From Streptomyces canus (GTDB lineage: Bacteria; Actinomycetota; Actinomycetes; Streptomycetales; Streptomycetaceae): DNA of 64,000 nt. Where the stretch lies: positions 8,112,001-8,176,000 of the forward strand of contig NZ_JAUSYQ010000002.1 in assembly GCF_030816965.1 (NCBI RefSeq). The letters run 5' to 3'. Both the position numbers and the translations under genes were made by a program. Below are positions 25,572 through 34,891 of the stretch, one piece after another (the stretch's first letter is position 1; each line of letters begins with the position of its first letter). A model generated the notes under the pieces. That model saw only the letters and a list, made by a program, of their open reading frames with translations. It did no database searches and was not told the DNA's origin.

Positions 25572-26770
25572 ACCGGGTCGTCATTGTCGGCGCGTCGGCG
25601 GGCGGGCTGGCCACTGCGGAGGCGCTGCGCAGGCTGGGGTACGAGTGTGGGCTCACACTCGTCGGCGGCGAGAAGCATCTGCCGTACGATCGCCCGCCGT
25701 TGTCGAAGCAGATCCTGACGGGGGAGTGGCAGCCGGACCGGCTGCCACTGCGTCGGCCGGAGGACATCGACGCGCTGGGGCTGGACCTACGTCTGGGCAT
25801 GACCGCGACCGGGCTGGACACGGCGAGGCGGACCGTGGATCTGGCCGACGGCACCCGCGTGTCGTACGACGCCCTGGTCATCGCGACCGGAGTCCGTCCC
25901 CGCGGCCTGCCCGGAACCGAAGGGCTGGCCGGAGTGCACACGCTGCGCACCCTGGAGGACGCTCTGGCGTTGAAGGCGCGGCTGTGGCCCGGGCGGAGAC
26001 TGGTGATCGTCGGCGCCGGGTTCATCGGTGCCGAGGCGGCCGCCGTGGCCCGAAGGCTCGGGGTGGAGGTCACGCTCCTGGAGGCGGCTGCCCTTCCTCT
26101 GGCGCAGGCCGTCGGTGAACAGGCCGGTCAGTTCCTGGCCCAGATCCACCGTGACCACGGGGTCCGGCTGCACACCAGAGCCCAGGTCGCCGGAATCCTC
26201 GGGGCCGACGGCGAGGTCCGTGGCGTCGGGCTGGTCGACGGAACCGTCCTCCCGGCGGACGACGTACTGGTCGCCATCGGCTCCCTGCCCAACACCGAGT
26301 GGCTGGCCGGCAGTGGGCTCACCGTGGACAACGGACTGGTCTGCGACGAGTTCAGCGCGGCCGCACCCGGCGTGTACGGGGTCGGGGACGTGGCGCGCTG
26401 GCACAACCCGCTCTTCGGTACGGCGATGCGCATCGAGCACCGCACCAACGCCGCCGAGCAGGGCATGGCCGTCGCCCGCAACCTGCTGAACCCGGTCGCG
26501 CGGCGGCCGTTCGCGCCGGTGCCGTACTTCTGGTCCGACCAGTACACGATGAGGATCCAGGCGTACGGATACCTCCGCGGCCACGACGAAGCGCTGGTCA
26601 TGGAACACGACCCGGCGCGGCTACGGCTCCTCGTCGCCTACCGGGCAGGGGACCGGCTGGCCGGCGTACTCGCCGTGGGCCTGCCGCCGAAGACCGTCCG
26701 AGCCCTGCGGGCCCTCGTCGCGGCCGGCACCGCATGGGAGTCGGCCGCCAGTGACGCAGCCGCCGCCTGA
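25568..26770 (+). CDS. Ferredoxin reductase, FAD-dependent
   Basis: The 400-residue product starts at GTG 25568 within GTGA of the preceding stop. It contains the FAD loop VVIVGASAGGLATAEAL, HLPYDRPPLSKQIL, the NAD loop LVIVGAGFIGAEAAAVA, VYGVGDVARW and PYFWSDQYTMRIQAYG, the standard order for P450-linked ferredoxin reductases. It probably reduces the ferredoxin at 27070 for the P450 at 27359. It is flanked by decayed ferredoxin and P450 fragments, which points to duplication of the whole module. Confidence 0.9.
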   Translation: MNRVVIVGASAGGLATAEALRRLGYECGLTLVGGEKHLPYDRPPLSKQILTGEWQPDRLPLRRPEDIDALGLDLRLGMTATGLDTARRTVDLADGTRVSYDALVIATGVRPRGLPGTEGLAGVHTLRTLEDALALKARLWPGRRLVIVGAGFIGAEAAAVARRLGVEVTLLEAAALPLAQAVGEQAGQFLAQIHRDHGVRLHTRAQVAGILGADGEVRGVGLVDGTVLPADDVLVAIGSLPNTEWLAGSGLTVDNGLVCDEFSAAAPGVYGVGDVARWHNPLFGTAMRIEHRTNAAEQGMAVARNLLNPVARRPFAPVPYFWSDQYTMRIQAYGYLRGHDEALVMEHDPARLRLLVAYRAGDRLAGVLAVGLPPKTVRALRALVAAGTAWESAASDAAAA

Positions 26771-26777
26771 CCGCGAC

Positions 26778-26978
26778 CTCAACGACTCAGCGACGTCGCC
26801 TTCTGCTACGGCATCCACCAGTGCCTGGGCCGGCCCTGGCCCGCGTCGAACCCCAGGTGGCCCTTCCCGCCCCCTGCGCAGGCTGCCCGGGCTGCGGCCG
26901 GCGGTGCCGCCGGCGGAACTGCGGTTGCGGCATGACTCGGTCACCTACGGCCTGCACGAGCTGCCGGCCGCCTGGTGA
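26778..26978 (+). pseudogene. P450 C-terminal remnant (heme-loop region), frameshifted
   Basis: One frame reads DVAFCYGIHQCLGRP, matching the heme loop of the intact P450 downstream (HVAFGYGTHQCLGQS). A second frame then continues with LRRLPGLRPAVPPAELRLRH and ends HELPAAW, matching the C-terminus of that P450. At least one frameshift is needed. It is the 3' end of a second CYP105-like gene whose 5' part is gone. Confidence 0.8.
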
Positions 26979-27069
26979 CACGAACCGGCCGACCGCAGGC
27001 CCTGACCGGTTTCTGACCAGAGCCGCCCGCCCGGTCGGGGCGGGAGGCAGTCCAACGAATGGAGATGCC

Positions 27070-27264
27070 ATGAAGGTTGAAGTAGACGTTCCCAAGTGTG
27101 TCGCCTCCGGGCAGTGCGTGATGATCGCGCCCGAGGTGTTCGACCAGCGCGACGAGGACGGCATGGTCGTACTGCTGGACGAGACGCCCGCGCCGGAGGT
27201 GCACGAGGCGGTCCGCGAGTCGGCCATGGTCTGCCCGGCCGCCGCCATCCACCTGGCGGAGTGA
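27070..27264 (+). CDS. Ferredoxin, 3Fe-4S type for CYP105
   Basis: The 64-residue product has the ligands Cys10, Cys16 and a third in MVCPAAAI (Cys-x5-Cys...Cys-Pro), as in the small [3Fe-4S] ferredoxins encoded beside CYP105 P450s in Streptomyces. GGAG precedes ATG 27070 by six bases. The P450 gene follows after 94 bases and the reductase lies upstream, so the three should form one electron chain. Confidence 0.92.
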   Translation: MKVEVDVPKCVASGQCVMIAPEVFDQRDEDGMVVLLDETPAPEVHEAVRESAMVCPAAAIHLAE

Positions 27265-27358
27265 CGCCTGCCGACCGTCGCCCGCCGACACCTCGCCGGG
27301 CACCGCCAGCCGTGTGTGGTGCCGATACCCCCACAGCAGTCCCCCCACAGGAGTAGCC

Positions 27359-28579
27359 ATGAGTACATCAACCCCCACGAACGACCCGACCGGCCTACCC
27401 GCCTTCCCCGGCAAGCGTGACGCGCGCTGCCCCTTCGACCCGCCCCAGGAGTACGCCGACTGGCGTGCGGCCGAAGGGCTCCAGCGGGCGGTGTCGCACG
27501 GCGAGCCGCTGTGGGTGGTGAGCCGGTATGCGGACATCCGCGCGGCTCTGAGCGACCCGCGCCTCAGCTCGGACGACCGGCGTCCCGGCTACCCGGCTTC
27601 TTCCGGGAAGGCCGGTGACCTGCCCCAGAGTTTCCAGCGCATGGACGACCCCGAGCACGCCCGGCTGCGGATGATGCTCACCGGGGAATTGACGATCAAA
27701 CGGGTGGAGCGGATGCGCCCGGACGTCCAGAAGATGGCGGACGACTTCCTCGACCAGATGATCGCCAAGGGGCAGCCGGCGGACCTGGTCCGGGACTACG
27801 CGCTGCCCATCCCGTCCCTGGTGATCTCCCTGTTGCTCGGAGTGCCCTACTCCGACCACGAGTTCTTCCAGCAGCACAGCAACACCCTGACCGACGCGAA
27901 CACCACGGAGCAGGGCAGGCGGGTGGCCAGCGGCGCCCTCTTCGGCTACCTGCTGGAGCTGGTGGGGCGCAAGGAGCGCGAGCAGGGCGACGACCTCATC
28001 AGCCGTCTGATCGGCGAGCGGGTCGCCACCGGCGAACTCACCCGTGAAGACGTGGCGATGGACGGCCTCATGCTGCTGATCGCCGGCCACGAGACCACGG
28101 CCAACATGACCGCCCTGAGCACCCTGGCCCTGCTGGTCCACCCCGACCAGGCGGCCCGCATCCGCGACACCGACGATCCGGCCGTGGTCGCGAACGCGAT
28201 CGAGGAACTGCTGCGCTACCTGACGGTCCCCCAGGACCACGTCTGGCGCGTCGCCACCGAGGACCTCACCCTCGGCGGACAGCTCATCCGGGCCGGTGAG
28301 GGAGTGACCGTCAACCTGCCCGCCGGCAACCGCGACAGGGCCTTCCTCGACCGGCCCGATGCCCTGGACGTCGACCGCAACTCCCGCGGCCACGTCGCCT
28401 TCGGCTACGGCACCCACCAGTGCCTGGGCCAGTCCCTGGCGCGGATGGAGCTGCAGGTGGCGCTGCCCACCCTGCTGCGCAGGCTGCCCGGGCTGCGGCT
28501 GGCGGTGCCGCTGGAGGAGTTGCGGCTCCGGCACGACATGGCCGTCTACGGCGTCCGCGAACTGCCGGTCGCCTGGTGA
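27359..28579 (+). CDS. Cytochrome P450, CYP105-like
   Basis: The 406-residue product starts at ATG 27359 behind AGGAG. Motifs: I-helix LLIAGHETTANM (A/G-G-x-E/D-T-T), ExxR in EELLRY, and heme loop FGYGTHQCLGQSLAR with the axial Cys. The N-terminal RCPFDPPQEY and RLSSDDRRPGYP segments are typical of CYP105 enzymes, which hydroxylate diverse xenobiotics and secondary metabolites. The substrate is unknown. A 12-bp hairpin terminator follows at 28726. Confidence 0.92.
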   Translation: MSTSTPTNDPTGLPAFPGKRDARCPFDPPQEYADWRAAEGLQRAVSHGEPLWVVSRYADIRAALSDPRLSSDDRRPGYPASSGKAGDLPQSFQRMDDPEHARLRMMLTGELTIKRVERMRPDVQKMADDFLDQMIAKGQPADLVRDYALPIPSLVISLLLGVPYSDHEFFQQHSNTLTDANTTEQGRRVASGALFGYLLELVGRKEREQGDDLISRLIGERVATGELTREDVAMDGLMLLIAGHETTANMTALSTLALLVHPDQAARIRDTDDPAVVANAIEELLRYLTVPQDHVWRVATEDLTLGGQLIRAGEGVTVNLPAGNRDRAFLDRPDALDVDRNSRGHVAFGYGTHQCLGQSLARMELQVALPTLLRRLPGLRLAVPLEELRLRHDMAVYGVRELPVAW

Positions 28580-28725
28580 CCGGCGAGGCGGACAGCGCCC
28601 TGCGCGGTCAGCCACCACAGGCCCCGGCTCACTGAGCCCGGGCACACCGAACGGGGCCGTCCTGAGCGGCGGCGGCCCCACCGCGCCGTGCTCCGTGGGG
28701 ACAGGGGGTACGGCGCGCATCCCGG

Positions 28726-28757
28726 GCCCGGCGGCGGATGTCCCACCGCCGCCGGGC
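28726..28757. terminator. Hairpin terminator after P450
   Basis: GCCCGGCGGCGG (28726-28737) pairs perfectly with 28746-28757 around an eight-base loop. It separates the P450 gene from the next SDR gene. Confidence 0.7.
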
Positions 28758-28859
28758 TCGCGGACACCGGTCCGCAACGCGAGGACCACCGCCGACCATC
28801 AGGCGGGATCAGACCGCACGCACAGAGGCGTGAAACGCGCATAGAGAAGAGGAATACCC

Positions 28860-29690
28860 ATGAGCGGCACGGGATTTGAAGGGCGCAGCGTCATCGTCAC
28901 CGGGGCGGCCTCGGGCATCGGCAGGGCCGCGGCCCTGATGTTCGCCAAGGAGGGAGCCAAGGTCCTGGTCGCGGACCTGAACAAGGACGGCGCCGAGGAG
29001 ACCGCCAAGGCGATCGAGGCGGCGGGTAGCACCGCCGTCGCAGTCGCCGGCGACCTCAGCGACCCGCAGGTGGTGGACGAGGTCGTGGCCACCGCCATCC
29101 GGACCTTCGGCAGCCTGGACGTCCTGGTGAACAACGCAGGCATCACAGACAGCATGTCGGCTCTGGCCGACGTCGAGGACGCCGAGTGGGAACGCGTCAT
29201 ACGGATCAACCTGACGGCGCCCTTCCTGCTGACCCGGGCCGCGTTGCCGCACATGCTTGAAGCGGGCCACGGCGCGATCGTCTTCACCGCGTCCGAGGCC
29301 GGGTTCCGCGGCAGCGCGTCCGGTACCGCCTACACCGCCTCCAAGCACGGCGTCGTGGGCCTGGTCAAGAGCCTCGCCGTGATGTACCGGGGGCAGGGCA
29401 TCCGCACCAACGCCATCGCCCCTGGCGGGACACAGACCAACAACCTCACCAACTCCCTGGAACCCGCCAAGATCACGGCCCTCGTGAACACCATGCTGGG
29501 CGAGGCCCAGCCCGACGGCGGGCCGGCCCCGCACGGGCCGACCGTCATGCGCGACTTCCTCCGCACCAACCCCGGCCGACGGTCCACCCCCGAGGAGCAG
29601 GCCGCCGCCATCGTCTTCCTCGCCTCCGATGCCGCCGAGATGATCAACGGCGCTGTCCTGCCCGTCGACGACGGCTGGTCCGCCGTCTGA
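28860..29690 (+). CDS. Short-chain dehydrogenase/reductase
   Basis: The 276-residue classical SDR has TGAASGIGRAAA (NAD(P) loop), NNAG in LVNNAGITDS, the catalytic Ser region FTASEAG, and Tyr-Lys in TAYTASKHGVV. The C-terminal LASDAAEMINGAVLPVDDGW is standard for the family. It is an oxidoreductase of unknown substrate. It lies between the P450 module and a two-component system and may be co-transcribed with neither. Confidence 0.9.
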   Translation: MSGTGFEGRSVIVTGAASGIGRAAALMFAKEGAKVLVADLNKDGAEETAKAIEAAGSTAVAVAGDLSDPQVVDEVVATAIRTFGSLDVLVNNAGITDSMSALADVEDAEWERVIRINLTAPFLLTRAALPHMLEAGHGAIVFTASEAGFRGSASGTAYTASKHGVVGLVKSLAVMYRGQGIRTNAIAPGGTQTNNLTNSLEPAKITALVNTMLGEAQPDGGPAPHGPTVMRDFLRTNPGRRSTPEEQAAAIVFLASDAAEMINGAVLPVDDGWSAV

Positions 29691-29848
29691 CGAGCCGCCC
29701 CCCCCGCTCCGGCCGACACCCCGGGCGCGGGTTCGGGCCGCTGGCCGCGCGGGCGGGAAACCGCCCCGGCCGGTCTCCAAATCCTGCCCTCGGCCGTCAC
29801 CGCCAGGACCGCTGGAAGGCCCGCTCACACCATGAAGGATGTACGACA

Positions 29849-31252
29849 GTGACCGCACCAGCACCGACGGCTCATCCCGTAGATCCACGGACCCTGCTGA
29901 GTGGTCCGGAACACCGCACGTTCCGCCCTCTGCTGTGCTGGCTGGCGTCGATGAATCGTGCGGAAAAGGCCCATCCGCAGGTCACACGCTGGGGCGTGCC
30001 GGCCCTGTGCACCGCGTTCGGCCTGCCCTCCCTCCTGGACGCGGCCGACGGACCCGGCGTCCCGGCGGTCCTGGCGCTGATCGCCGGGCTCACCATCCCG
30101 CTGCTCTGGCGCAGGCAGCACCCCATGACGGTCTACGCCATCACCGCCGCCACCGCCGTGGCGGCACTCCCCCTGGGAATCCTGACGGCCGCGGACGCCG
30201 GGCGCCTGGTGGCCCTGCTCAACGTGGGCCGCCGTGGAACCGCCCGCCAACTGGTCGTTGCCCTGGCCGTCGGCCTCGCGCAAGGGATCGCGGCGTACGT
30301 GGTCTACTCGGACGACGGGCAGATCGACCACTTCCTGCAGGCCCCCGCGCTGATCCTGATCACGCTGCTCGACGTCGTGGCGATAGCCGGACTGGGTGTC
30401 ATCAGCCGACTCGTGAACTCCTACATCACGGCCCTGCAGGACCGTGCCGTGCGCCTGGAAGTGGAACGCGACCAGCGCGCCCGCCTCGCCGCAGCCGCCG
30501 AACGCGCCCGCATCGCCCGCGAGATGCACGACATCCTCGGCCACACCCTCTCCGTCGTTGTCGGCCTGGCGGGCGGCGCCGCCGGACTCACCGAGAACGA
30601 ACCCAGACGCGGCGCCGACACCCTGCGGCTCATCGCCGACAGCGGGCGCGGCGCCCTGGGCGACCTCCGCCGCCTCCTCACCGTCATCCACGACGAGCCC
30701 GGCGAACCCGGGCCCGTCCCCCCGCTCGCCCCCCAGCCGGGTCTGGCAGACCTTGACGCCCTGCTGGAACGGGTCAGGTCCGCGGGCCCCAGCGCCACCC
30801 TGCACACCGAGGGCGACCTGGAAGGACTCGCCCCGGGACTCCAACTGGTCGTCTACCGCATCGTGCAAGAGGCTCTCACCAACACCCTCAAGCACGCCGC
30901 ACCCGCCCCGACGGTCCAGGTCGCCGTCTGCGTGGGCCACGACCTGGTCCACGTCACCATCGAGGACACCGGCCCCCATCGCCTCCGACATCGGGCCGAC
31001 CGGAGCGATGGCGGAGGCCAGGGTCTGGTCGGCATGCGCCAGCGTGCCGCCCTCTACCAGGGCAGCATCACCGCCGGCCCCAACACCCGTGGCGGCTGGA
31101 CCGTCCGCGCCCTCCTCATCCCCACCGCGGCACCCTTCACGCCCCCGACACCTCCGCCAAGCCGCCGGACTCGCCCGCAGCGAAAGGACGCCCACGAGCA
31201 TGGAGCCGTCCTCACCGCCCCAGCACCGTTCACGAGAAGCTGCCCGTCATGA
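29849..31252 (+). CDS. Sensor histidine kinase, NarL-partner (HisKA_3) type
   Basis: The 467-residue product starts at GTG 29849. Four to five membrane helices occupy about residues 50-190. A dimerisation helix with the phosphorylated His (AREMHDILGHTLSVVVG) follows, then a HATPase domain (N-box VQEALTNTLKHA, DTG, GQGLVGMRQRA). The extracytoplasmic part is minimal, so it probably senses a membrane-associated signal. An ATGA overlap joins it to the response regulator, its cognate partner. The C-terminal 45 residues are Pro/Arg-rich and unlike the family core. Confidence 0.9.
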   Translation: MTAPAPTAHPVDPRTLLSGPEHRTFRPLLCWLASMNRAEKAHPQVTRWGVPALCTAFGLPSLLDAADGPGVPAVLALIAGLTIPLLWRRQHPMTVYAITAATAVAALPLGILTAADAGRLVALLNVGRRGTARQLVVALAVGLAQGIAAYVVYSDDGQIDHFLQAPALILITLLDVVAIAGLGVISRLVNSYITALQDRAVRLEVERDQRARLAAAAERARIAREMHDILGHTLSVVVGLAGGAAGLTENEPRRGADTLRLIADSGRGALGDLRRLLTVIHDEPGEPGPVPPLAPQPGLADLDALLERVRSAGPSATLHTEGDLEGLAPGLQLVVYRIVQEALTNTLKHAAPAPTVQVAVCVGHDLVHVTIEDTGPHRLRHRADRSDGGGQGLVGMRQRAALYQGSITAGPNTRGGWTVRALLIPTAAPFTPPTPPPSRRTRPQRKDAHEHGAVLTAPAPFTRSCPS

Positions 31253-31905
31253 CCACCGTCCTCGTCGTCGACGACCAGGCCCTGCACCGATTCGGCTTCG
31301 CCATGCTCCTCGAACAGCACCCCGACCTGACCGTGGTCGGCGAGGCCGCCAACGGAGCCGAAGCGGTCAAGCTGGCCGCTGAACTCCGCCCCGACGTCGT
31401 CATCATGGACATCCGCATGCCCGGCATGGACGGCATCGAGGCCACCCGCTGCATCGTCACCTCCGGCAGCCGCTCCCACGTCCTGGTCCTGACCACCTTC
31501 GACCTCGACGAAGACGCCTACGCGGCCCTGCGTGCGGGCGCCAGCGGGTTCCTCCTGAAGGACGTCAAGCCCGGTGAACTCGTCGCCGCCATCCGCGCGG
31601 TGGCTGCCGGAGACGCCGTCATCGCGCCCGGCCTCACGCGGAAACTCATCGACGTCTTCAGCCAGAAGATCAGCCACCGCAGTCGCGATCAGGAACGTCG
31701 GCTCGCCTCCCTCACCGACCGCGAACGCGAGGTCCTCAACGCCATCGCCTGCGGCTACAGCAACGCCGAGATCGCCGCGCACCTCCACGTCGCCGAAACC
31801 ACCGTCAAGTCCCACGTCGGCCGCGTCCTCGCCAAGACCGGTGCCCGCGACCGCGTCCAGGCCGTGGTCTTCGCCTACGACGTGGGACTGGTCCGGCCGG
31901 CATGA
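31249..31905 (+). CDS. Response regulator, NarL/LuxR type
   Basis: The 218-residue product has a receiver domain (VLVVDDQALH acidic pair, phosphorylated Asp in VIMDIRMPGMDG, Thr in LVLTTF, Lys in LLKDVKPGEL) and a C-terminal LuxR helix-turn-helix (LTDREREVLNAIACGYSNAEIAAHL, ETTVKSHVGRVLAKTGARDR). It is translationally coupled to the kinase. Its targets are unknown. Confidence 0.93.
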   Translation: MTTVLVVDDQALHRFGFAMLLEQHPDLTVVGEAANGAEAVKLAAELRPDVVIMDIRMPGMDGIEATRCIVTSGSRSHVLVLTTFDLDEDAYAALRAGASGFLLKDVKPGELVAAIRAVAAGDAVIAPGLTRKLIDVFSQKISHRSRDQERRLASLTDREREVLNAIACGYSNAEIAAHLHVAETTVKSHVGRVLAKTGARDRVQAVVFAYDVGLVRPA

Positions 31906-31935
31906 ACCCGGCCCCCTCACAGGGCGGTTGCCGGT

Positions 31936-32352
31936 TCAGGCCCGGCTGGTGGTGCGCGGCCCGTTGTACTGCTCGTCGGTGACCGGCTCCCGCCACTCGG
32001 TCTCCGGGGTGCCGTCGCCGAGGCCCTCCCAGAGGGCGATGTGCTCCATAAAACGGTCGGACACGGCGCCGTGCCAGTGCTCCTCGCCGGGCGGACAGGT
32101 GACGGTCTCGCCCGGGTGAGCCTCGAAGACCGTGCCGTCGCGGGTACCGATCAGGGCTGTGCCGGAGACGACGTACAGGGCCTGACCCAGGGCGTGAGAG
32201 TGCCAGTGCGTGCGCGCGCCGGGCGAGAAGCGCACCAGGTTGGCGCGCATCCGGGACGGCTCCTGGCCGGCGTGGATCACGTCGAACCACACGTCACCCG
32301 TGAACCAGTCGGCGGGTGCCTTGACGGTGGGCTGCTGCTTGGCGAATTCCAT
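31936..32352 (-). CDS. Metal-binding cupin protein
   Basis: The 138-residue product is a single cupin barrel with THWHSHALGQALYVVSG and ETVTCPPGEEHWHGA, giving three or four His metal ligands. The pattern resembles small Mn-cupins such as (R)-mandelonitrile-lyase-like proteins, which act on small aldehydes or cyanohydrins; most homologs are uncharacterised. It lies 42 bases downstream of the XRE regulator gene on the same strand, so the two are probably co-transcribed. Confidence 0.85.
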   Translation of the reverse strand: MEFAKQQPTVKAPADWFTGDVWFDVIHAGQEPSRMRANLVRFSPGARTHWHSHALGQALYVVSGTALIGTRDGTVFEAHPGETVTCPPGEEHWHGAVSDRFMEHIALWEGLGDGTPETEWREPVTDEQYNGPRTTSRA

Positions 32353-32394
32353 GGTGCTTCTCCTGGCGAAGGCGCTGGGGTATGGCCGTGGGTG

Positions 32395-33285
32395 TCAGCC
32401 GGCTGGGTTGTGTGTCTGCCCGGAGGTCTGAGGGCGGGTGGTGGACGTGCTGGTCCAGCTGGCGAGGATGTTGAGGGCTTCGGCAGAGGGGGACGCGGGT
32501 TCGGGGGTCAGGATGATCAGGGACTGGTCGGGGTCGCCCTCGACGGCCAGGCCCAGGTAGTCGAGGCTGAGGTCGCCGACGAGCGGGTGGTTCAGGCGCT
32601 TGCTGCCCGTGGTGTGGACGAGGACGTCGTGGTCGGCCCACAGGCGGCGGAAGGTGTCACTGAGCACCGACAACTCCCCTATGAGTTCGGTGAGTTGCGG
32701 GTCGTCGGGGTGGCGTCCGGCGTAGACGTGGAGCGTGGCTACGCAGTCGGCGGCGGCCTTCTCCCAGTCGTGGTAGAGCGTGCGGGCGGACTCGTCCAGG
32801 AAGACGTAACGGGCAAAGTTGCGCTCCCGGTGGGGACGGTCCTGGAAGTCGATGTAGAGAGCGGACGCGAGCAGGTTGGCGGCCAGGACGTCCATGCGTC
32901 TGCCCATGACCATCGCGGGGACGCTGAGGGAGTCCAGAGTCCGGTACAGCACCGGGTGGACCCTTTGGGGAGCGAGATGCCGCTTGCGGCGGGTCCGGGT
33001 GGTGGCCTTGGGCTGGGTGAGGTCGAAGAGATGGGCGCGTTCGGTGTCGTCGAGGTGCAGGGCGCGGGCGACGGCGTCCAGGACGGCCTCGGAGACGCCC
33101 TGGGTGCGGCCGCGCTCAAGGCGGACGTAGTAGTCGACGCTGACCCCGGCGAGCTGGGCGACTTCTTCGCGGCGCAGGCCCTGCACGCGGCGGGCGCCGC
33201 CGTGCGGGGCGAGACCGGCCTGTTCGGGGGTGATCCGAGCCCGGCGGGTGCGCAGGAACTCACGGATCTCGCTGCTGCGGTCCAT
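32395..33285 (-). CDS. MmyB-like XRE-family regulator, copy A
   Basis: The 296-residue product has an N-terminal HTH ([24 protein letters not shown], about residues 36-59) and a C-terminal MmyB ligand-binding domain (about 105-280) with DILAAN-like [19 protein letters not shown] and HPLVGDLSL. It is closely similar to the regulator at 47961, and a more distant relative is at 58522. The start codon lies 44 bases from the bipartite element at 33329, the same distance as in the other close copy. It probably controls itself and the divergent alcohol dehydrogenase. Confidence 0.9.
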   Translation of the reverse strand: MDRSSEIREFLRTRRARITPEQAGLAPHGGARRVQGLRREEVAQLAGVSVDYYVRLERGRTQGVSEAVLDAVARALHLDDTERAHLFDLTQPKATTRTRRKRHLAPQRVHPVLYRTLDSLSVPAMVMGRRMDVLAANLLASALYIDFQDRPHRERNFARYVFLDESARTLYHDWEKAAADCVATLHVYAGRHPDDPQLTELIGELSVLSDTFRRLWADHDVLVHTTGSKRLNHPLVGDLSLDYLGLAVEGDPDQSLIILTPEPASPSAEALNILASWTSTSTTRPQTSGQTHNPAG

Positions 33286-33328
33286 GGGTCCACCGTACGG
33301 CGATTCCGGACGCGTCAGGTGCTGGAAA

Positions 33329-33363
33329 GGGGCACTGCCGGACCCCCCTGTGAGCAGTGCCCC
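33329..33363. promoter_or_regulatory. Bipartite operator A between XRE and alcohol dehydrogenase
   Basis: GGGGCACTGC, 15 bases (CGGACCCCCCTGTGA), then GCAGTGCCCC: a perfect 10-base inverted repeat. It lies 44 bases from the XRE start and 172 bases from the divergent alcohol dehydrogenase. It is the most symmetric of five related elements in the window and the reference for the motif. Confidence 0.7.
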
Positions 33364-33535
33364 CTACGGGGGCTCGGGCGGGGGCCGCCGCGTGGTTGCG
33401 TGGATATCGGGCCCGCTACGCCGGCCCGCAAGACCTGATGTGACGCCCCGTCCGCGGGGAACCTCGACCGGCCGTCCGTCAGGCCCCCGCGGTGTGACCG
33501 CCGTGGGAACCGCACACGCCAGACCAGGAGAACCT

Positions 33536-34579
33536 GTGCTCACCGTCAACGCCTATGCCGCGGTCTCCGCGACCGCGCCGCTCGTCCCCACCACGATCCA
33601 GCGCCGCGACCTGGGTCCGCACGATGTCCTGATCGAGGTCAAGTACGCCGGGATCTGCCACTCCGACATCCACCACGTCCGCAGCGAGTGGGGCGAGGTC
33701 CCGTATCCGCTGGTCCCCGGTCACGAGATCGCCGGTATCGTCACCGAGATCGGCCCCGCGGTCACCCGTCACGCCGTCGGCGACCGGGTGGGCGTCGGCT
33801 GCATGGTCGGCTCCTGCGGTGATTGCACGAGCTGCCTCAAGGGCGAAGAGCAGTACTGCCTGCGCGGCAACATCCTCACCTACGGCTCCGTCGACCGGGA
33901 CGGCACGATCACCCAGGGCGGCTACTCGACCCACGTCGTGGTCACCGAGGACTTCGTGGTCAGGATTCCCCAGACCCTGGGCCTGGACGAGGCCGCGCCA
34001 CTGCTGTGCGCAGGCATCACCACCTACTCCCCGCTGCGTCACTGGGGTGCCGGGCCGGGCCGGAAGGTCGCCGTCGTCGGCCTGGGCGGACTCGGCCACA
34101 TGGCCGTCAAGCTCGCCCACGCCATGGGTGCGGAGGTCACCGTCCTGTCCCAGTCACTGAAGAAGATCGACGACGGACTGCGCCTCGGCGCGGACGCCTA
34201 CCACGCCACCAGCGACCCGGACACCTTCGAGAAGCTGGCCGGCACCTTCGACCTGATCGTCAATACCGTCAGCGCGCCGCTCGACGTCAGCGCTTATCTC
34301 TCGCTGCTGGCCATCGACGGCACGATGGTCAACGTCGGCGCCCCGGCGGAGCCGCTGTCGGTCAACGCCTTCTCGTTGATCCTCGGCCGACGCTCCTACG
34401 CCGGCTCGGCGATCGGAGGCATCCGCGAAACTCAGGAGATGCTCGACTTCTGTGGCGAGCACGGCCTCGGTGCCGAAATCGAGGTCATCCCCGCCTCGAA
34501 GATCAACGACGCCTACGAGCGCGTCCTCGCCTCGGACGTGCGCTACCGCTTCGTGATCGACACCGCCACGCTCGCTTGA
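33536..34579 (+). CDS. NADP-dependent zinc alcohol dehydrogenase (YahK/CAD type)
   Basis: The 347-residue product starts at GTG 33536 five bases after AGGAG. Catalytic zinc ligands are in [10 protein letters not shown] (Cys) and PGHEIAG (His). The structural zinc site is [17 protein letters not shown], and the cofactor loop is [11 protein letters not shown]. Family members reduce aldehydes, including cinnamyl-type aromatic aldehydes, with NADPH. It is divergent from XRE copy A across operator A. A truncated relative is at 55548-55679. Confidence 0.9.
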   Translation: MLTVNAYAAVSATAPLVPTTIQRRDLGPHDVLIEVKYAGICHSDIHHVRSEWGEVPYPLVPGHEIAGIVTEIGPAVTRHAVGDRVGVGCMVGSCGDCTSCLKGEEQYCLRGNILTYGSVDRDGTITQGGYSTHVVVTEDFVVRIPQTLGLDEAAPLLCAGITTYSPLRHWGAGPGRKVAVVGLGGLGHMAVKLAHAMGAEVTVLSQSLKKIDDGLRLGADAYHATSDPDTFEKLAGTFDLIVNTVSAPLDVSAYLSLLAIDGTMVNVGAPAEPLSVNAFSLILGRRSYAGSAIGGIRETQEMLDFCGEHGLGAEIEVIPASKINDAYERVLASDVRYRFVIDTATLA

Positions 34580-34689
34580 GCCGACCCTCAGGCCGTGGCC
34601 GCTTGGACCTGGTCGTCGGCGGCGCCCGGCGCCTGGCCACGGCGGTCGATGGGGTCCGTACGGCGCCCCCCTCGCCGGAACCGGCGAGG

Positions 34690-34724
34690 GGGGTACTGGC
34701 AGACCCCCGGAAGAGGCGTGCCCC
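34690..34724. promoter_or_regulatory. Bipartite operator B upstream of SDR
   Basis: GGGGTACTGG, 15 bases (CAGACCCCCGGAAGA), then GGCGTGCCCC. The second half differs from operator A at two positions. It lies between the alcohol dehydrogenase stop and the SDR gene at 34892, 167 bases before that start. Confidence 0.65.
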
Positions 34725-34891
34725 GTACAGGGGCCCGGGCAGGGCAGGCGGGTGGTTGCCTGGATAGCGGGCCTGATGCACGGCATCGATCATTCGAGCA
34801 GTACGCGCCGTAACGGCACGCAGGAGATTGTCGCCGCCGCAGCCCCGCCGTCTGCCCTTTCACCCCACGTTTAGAGATGAGGACACCCCCG

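Noticed and set aside
29832..29852. Six-codon leader peptide overlapping the histidine kinase start
   Set aside because: Too short to distinguish from chance; AAGGA inside it more simply serves as the kinase ribosome site.
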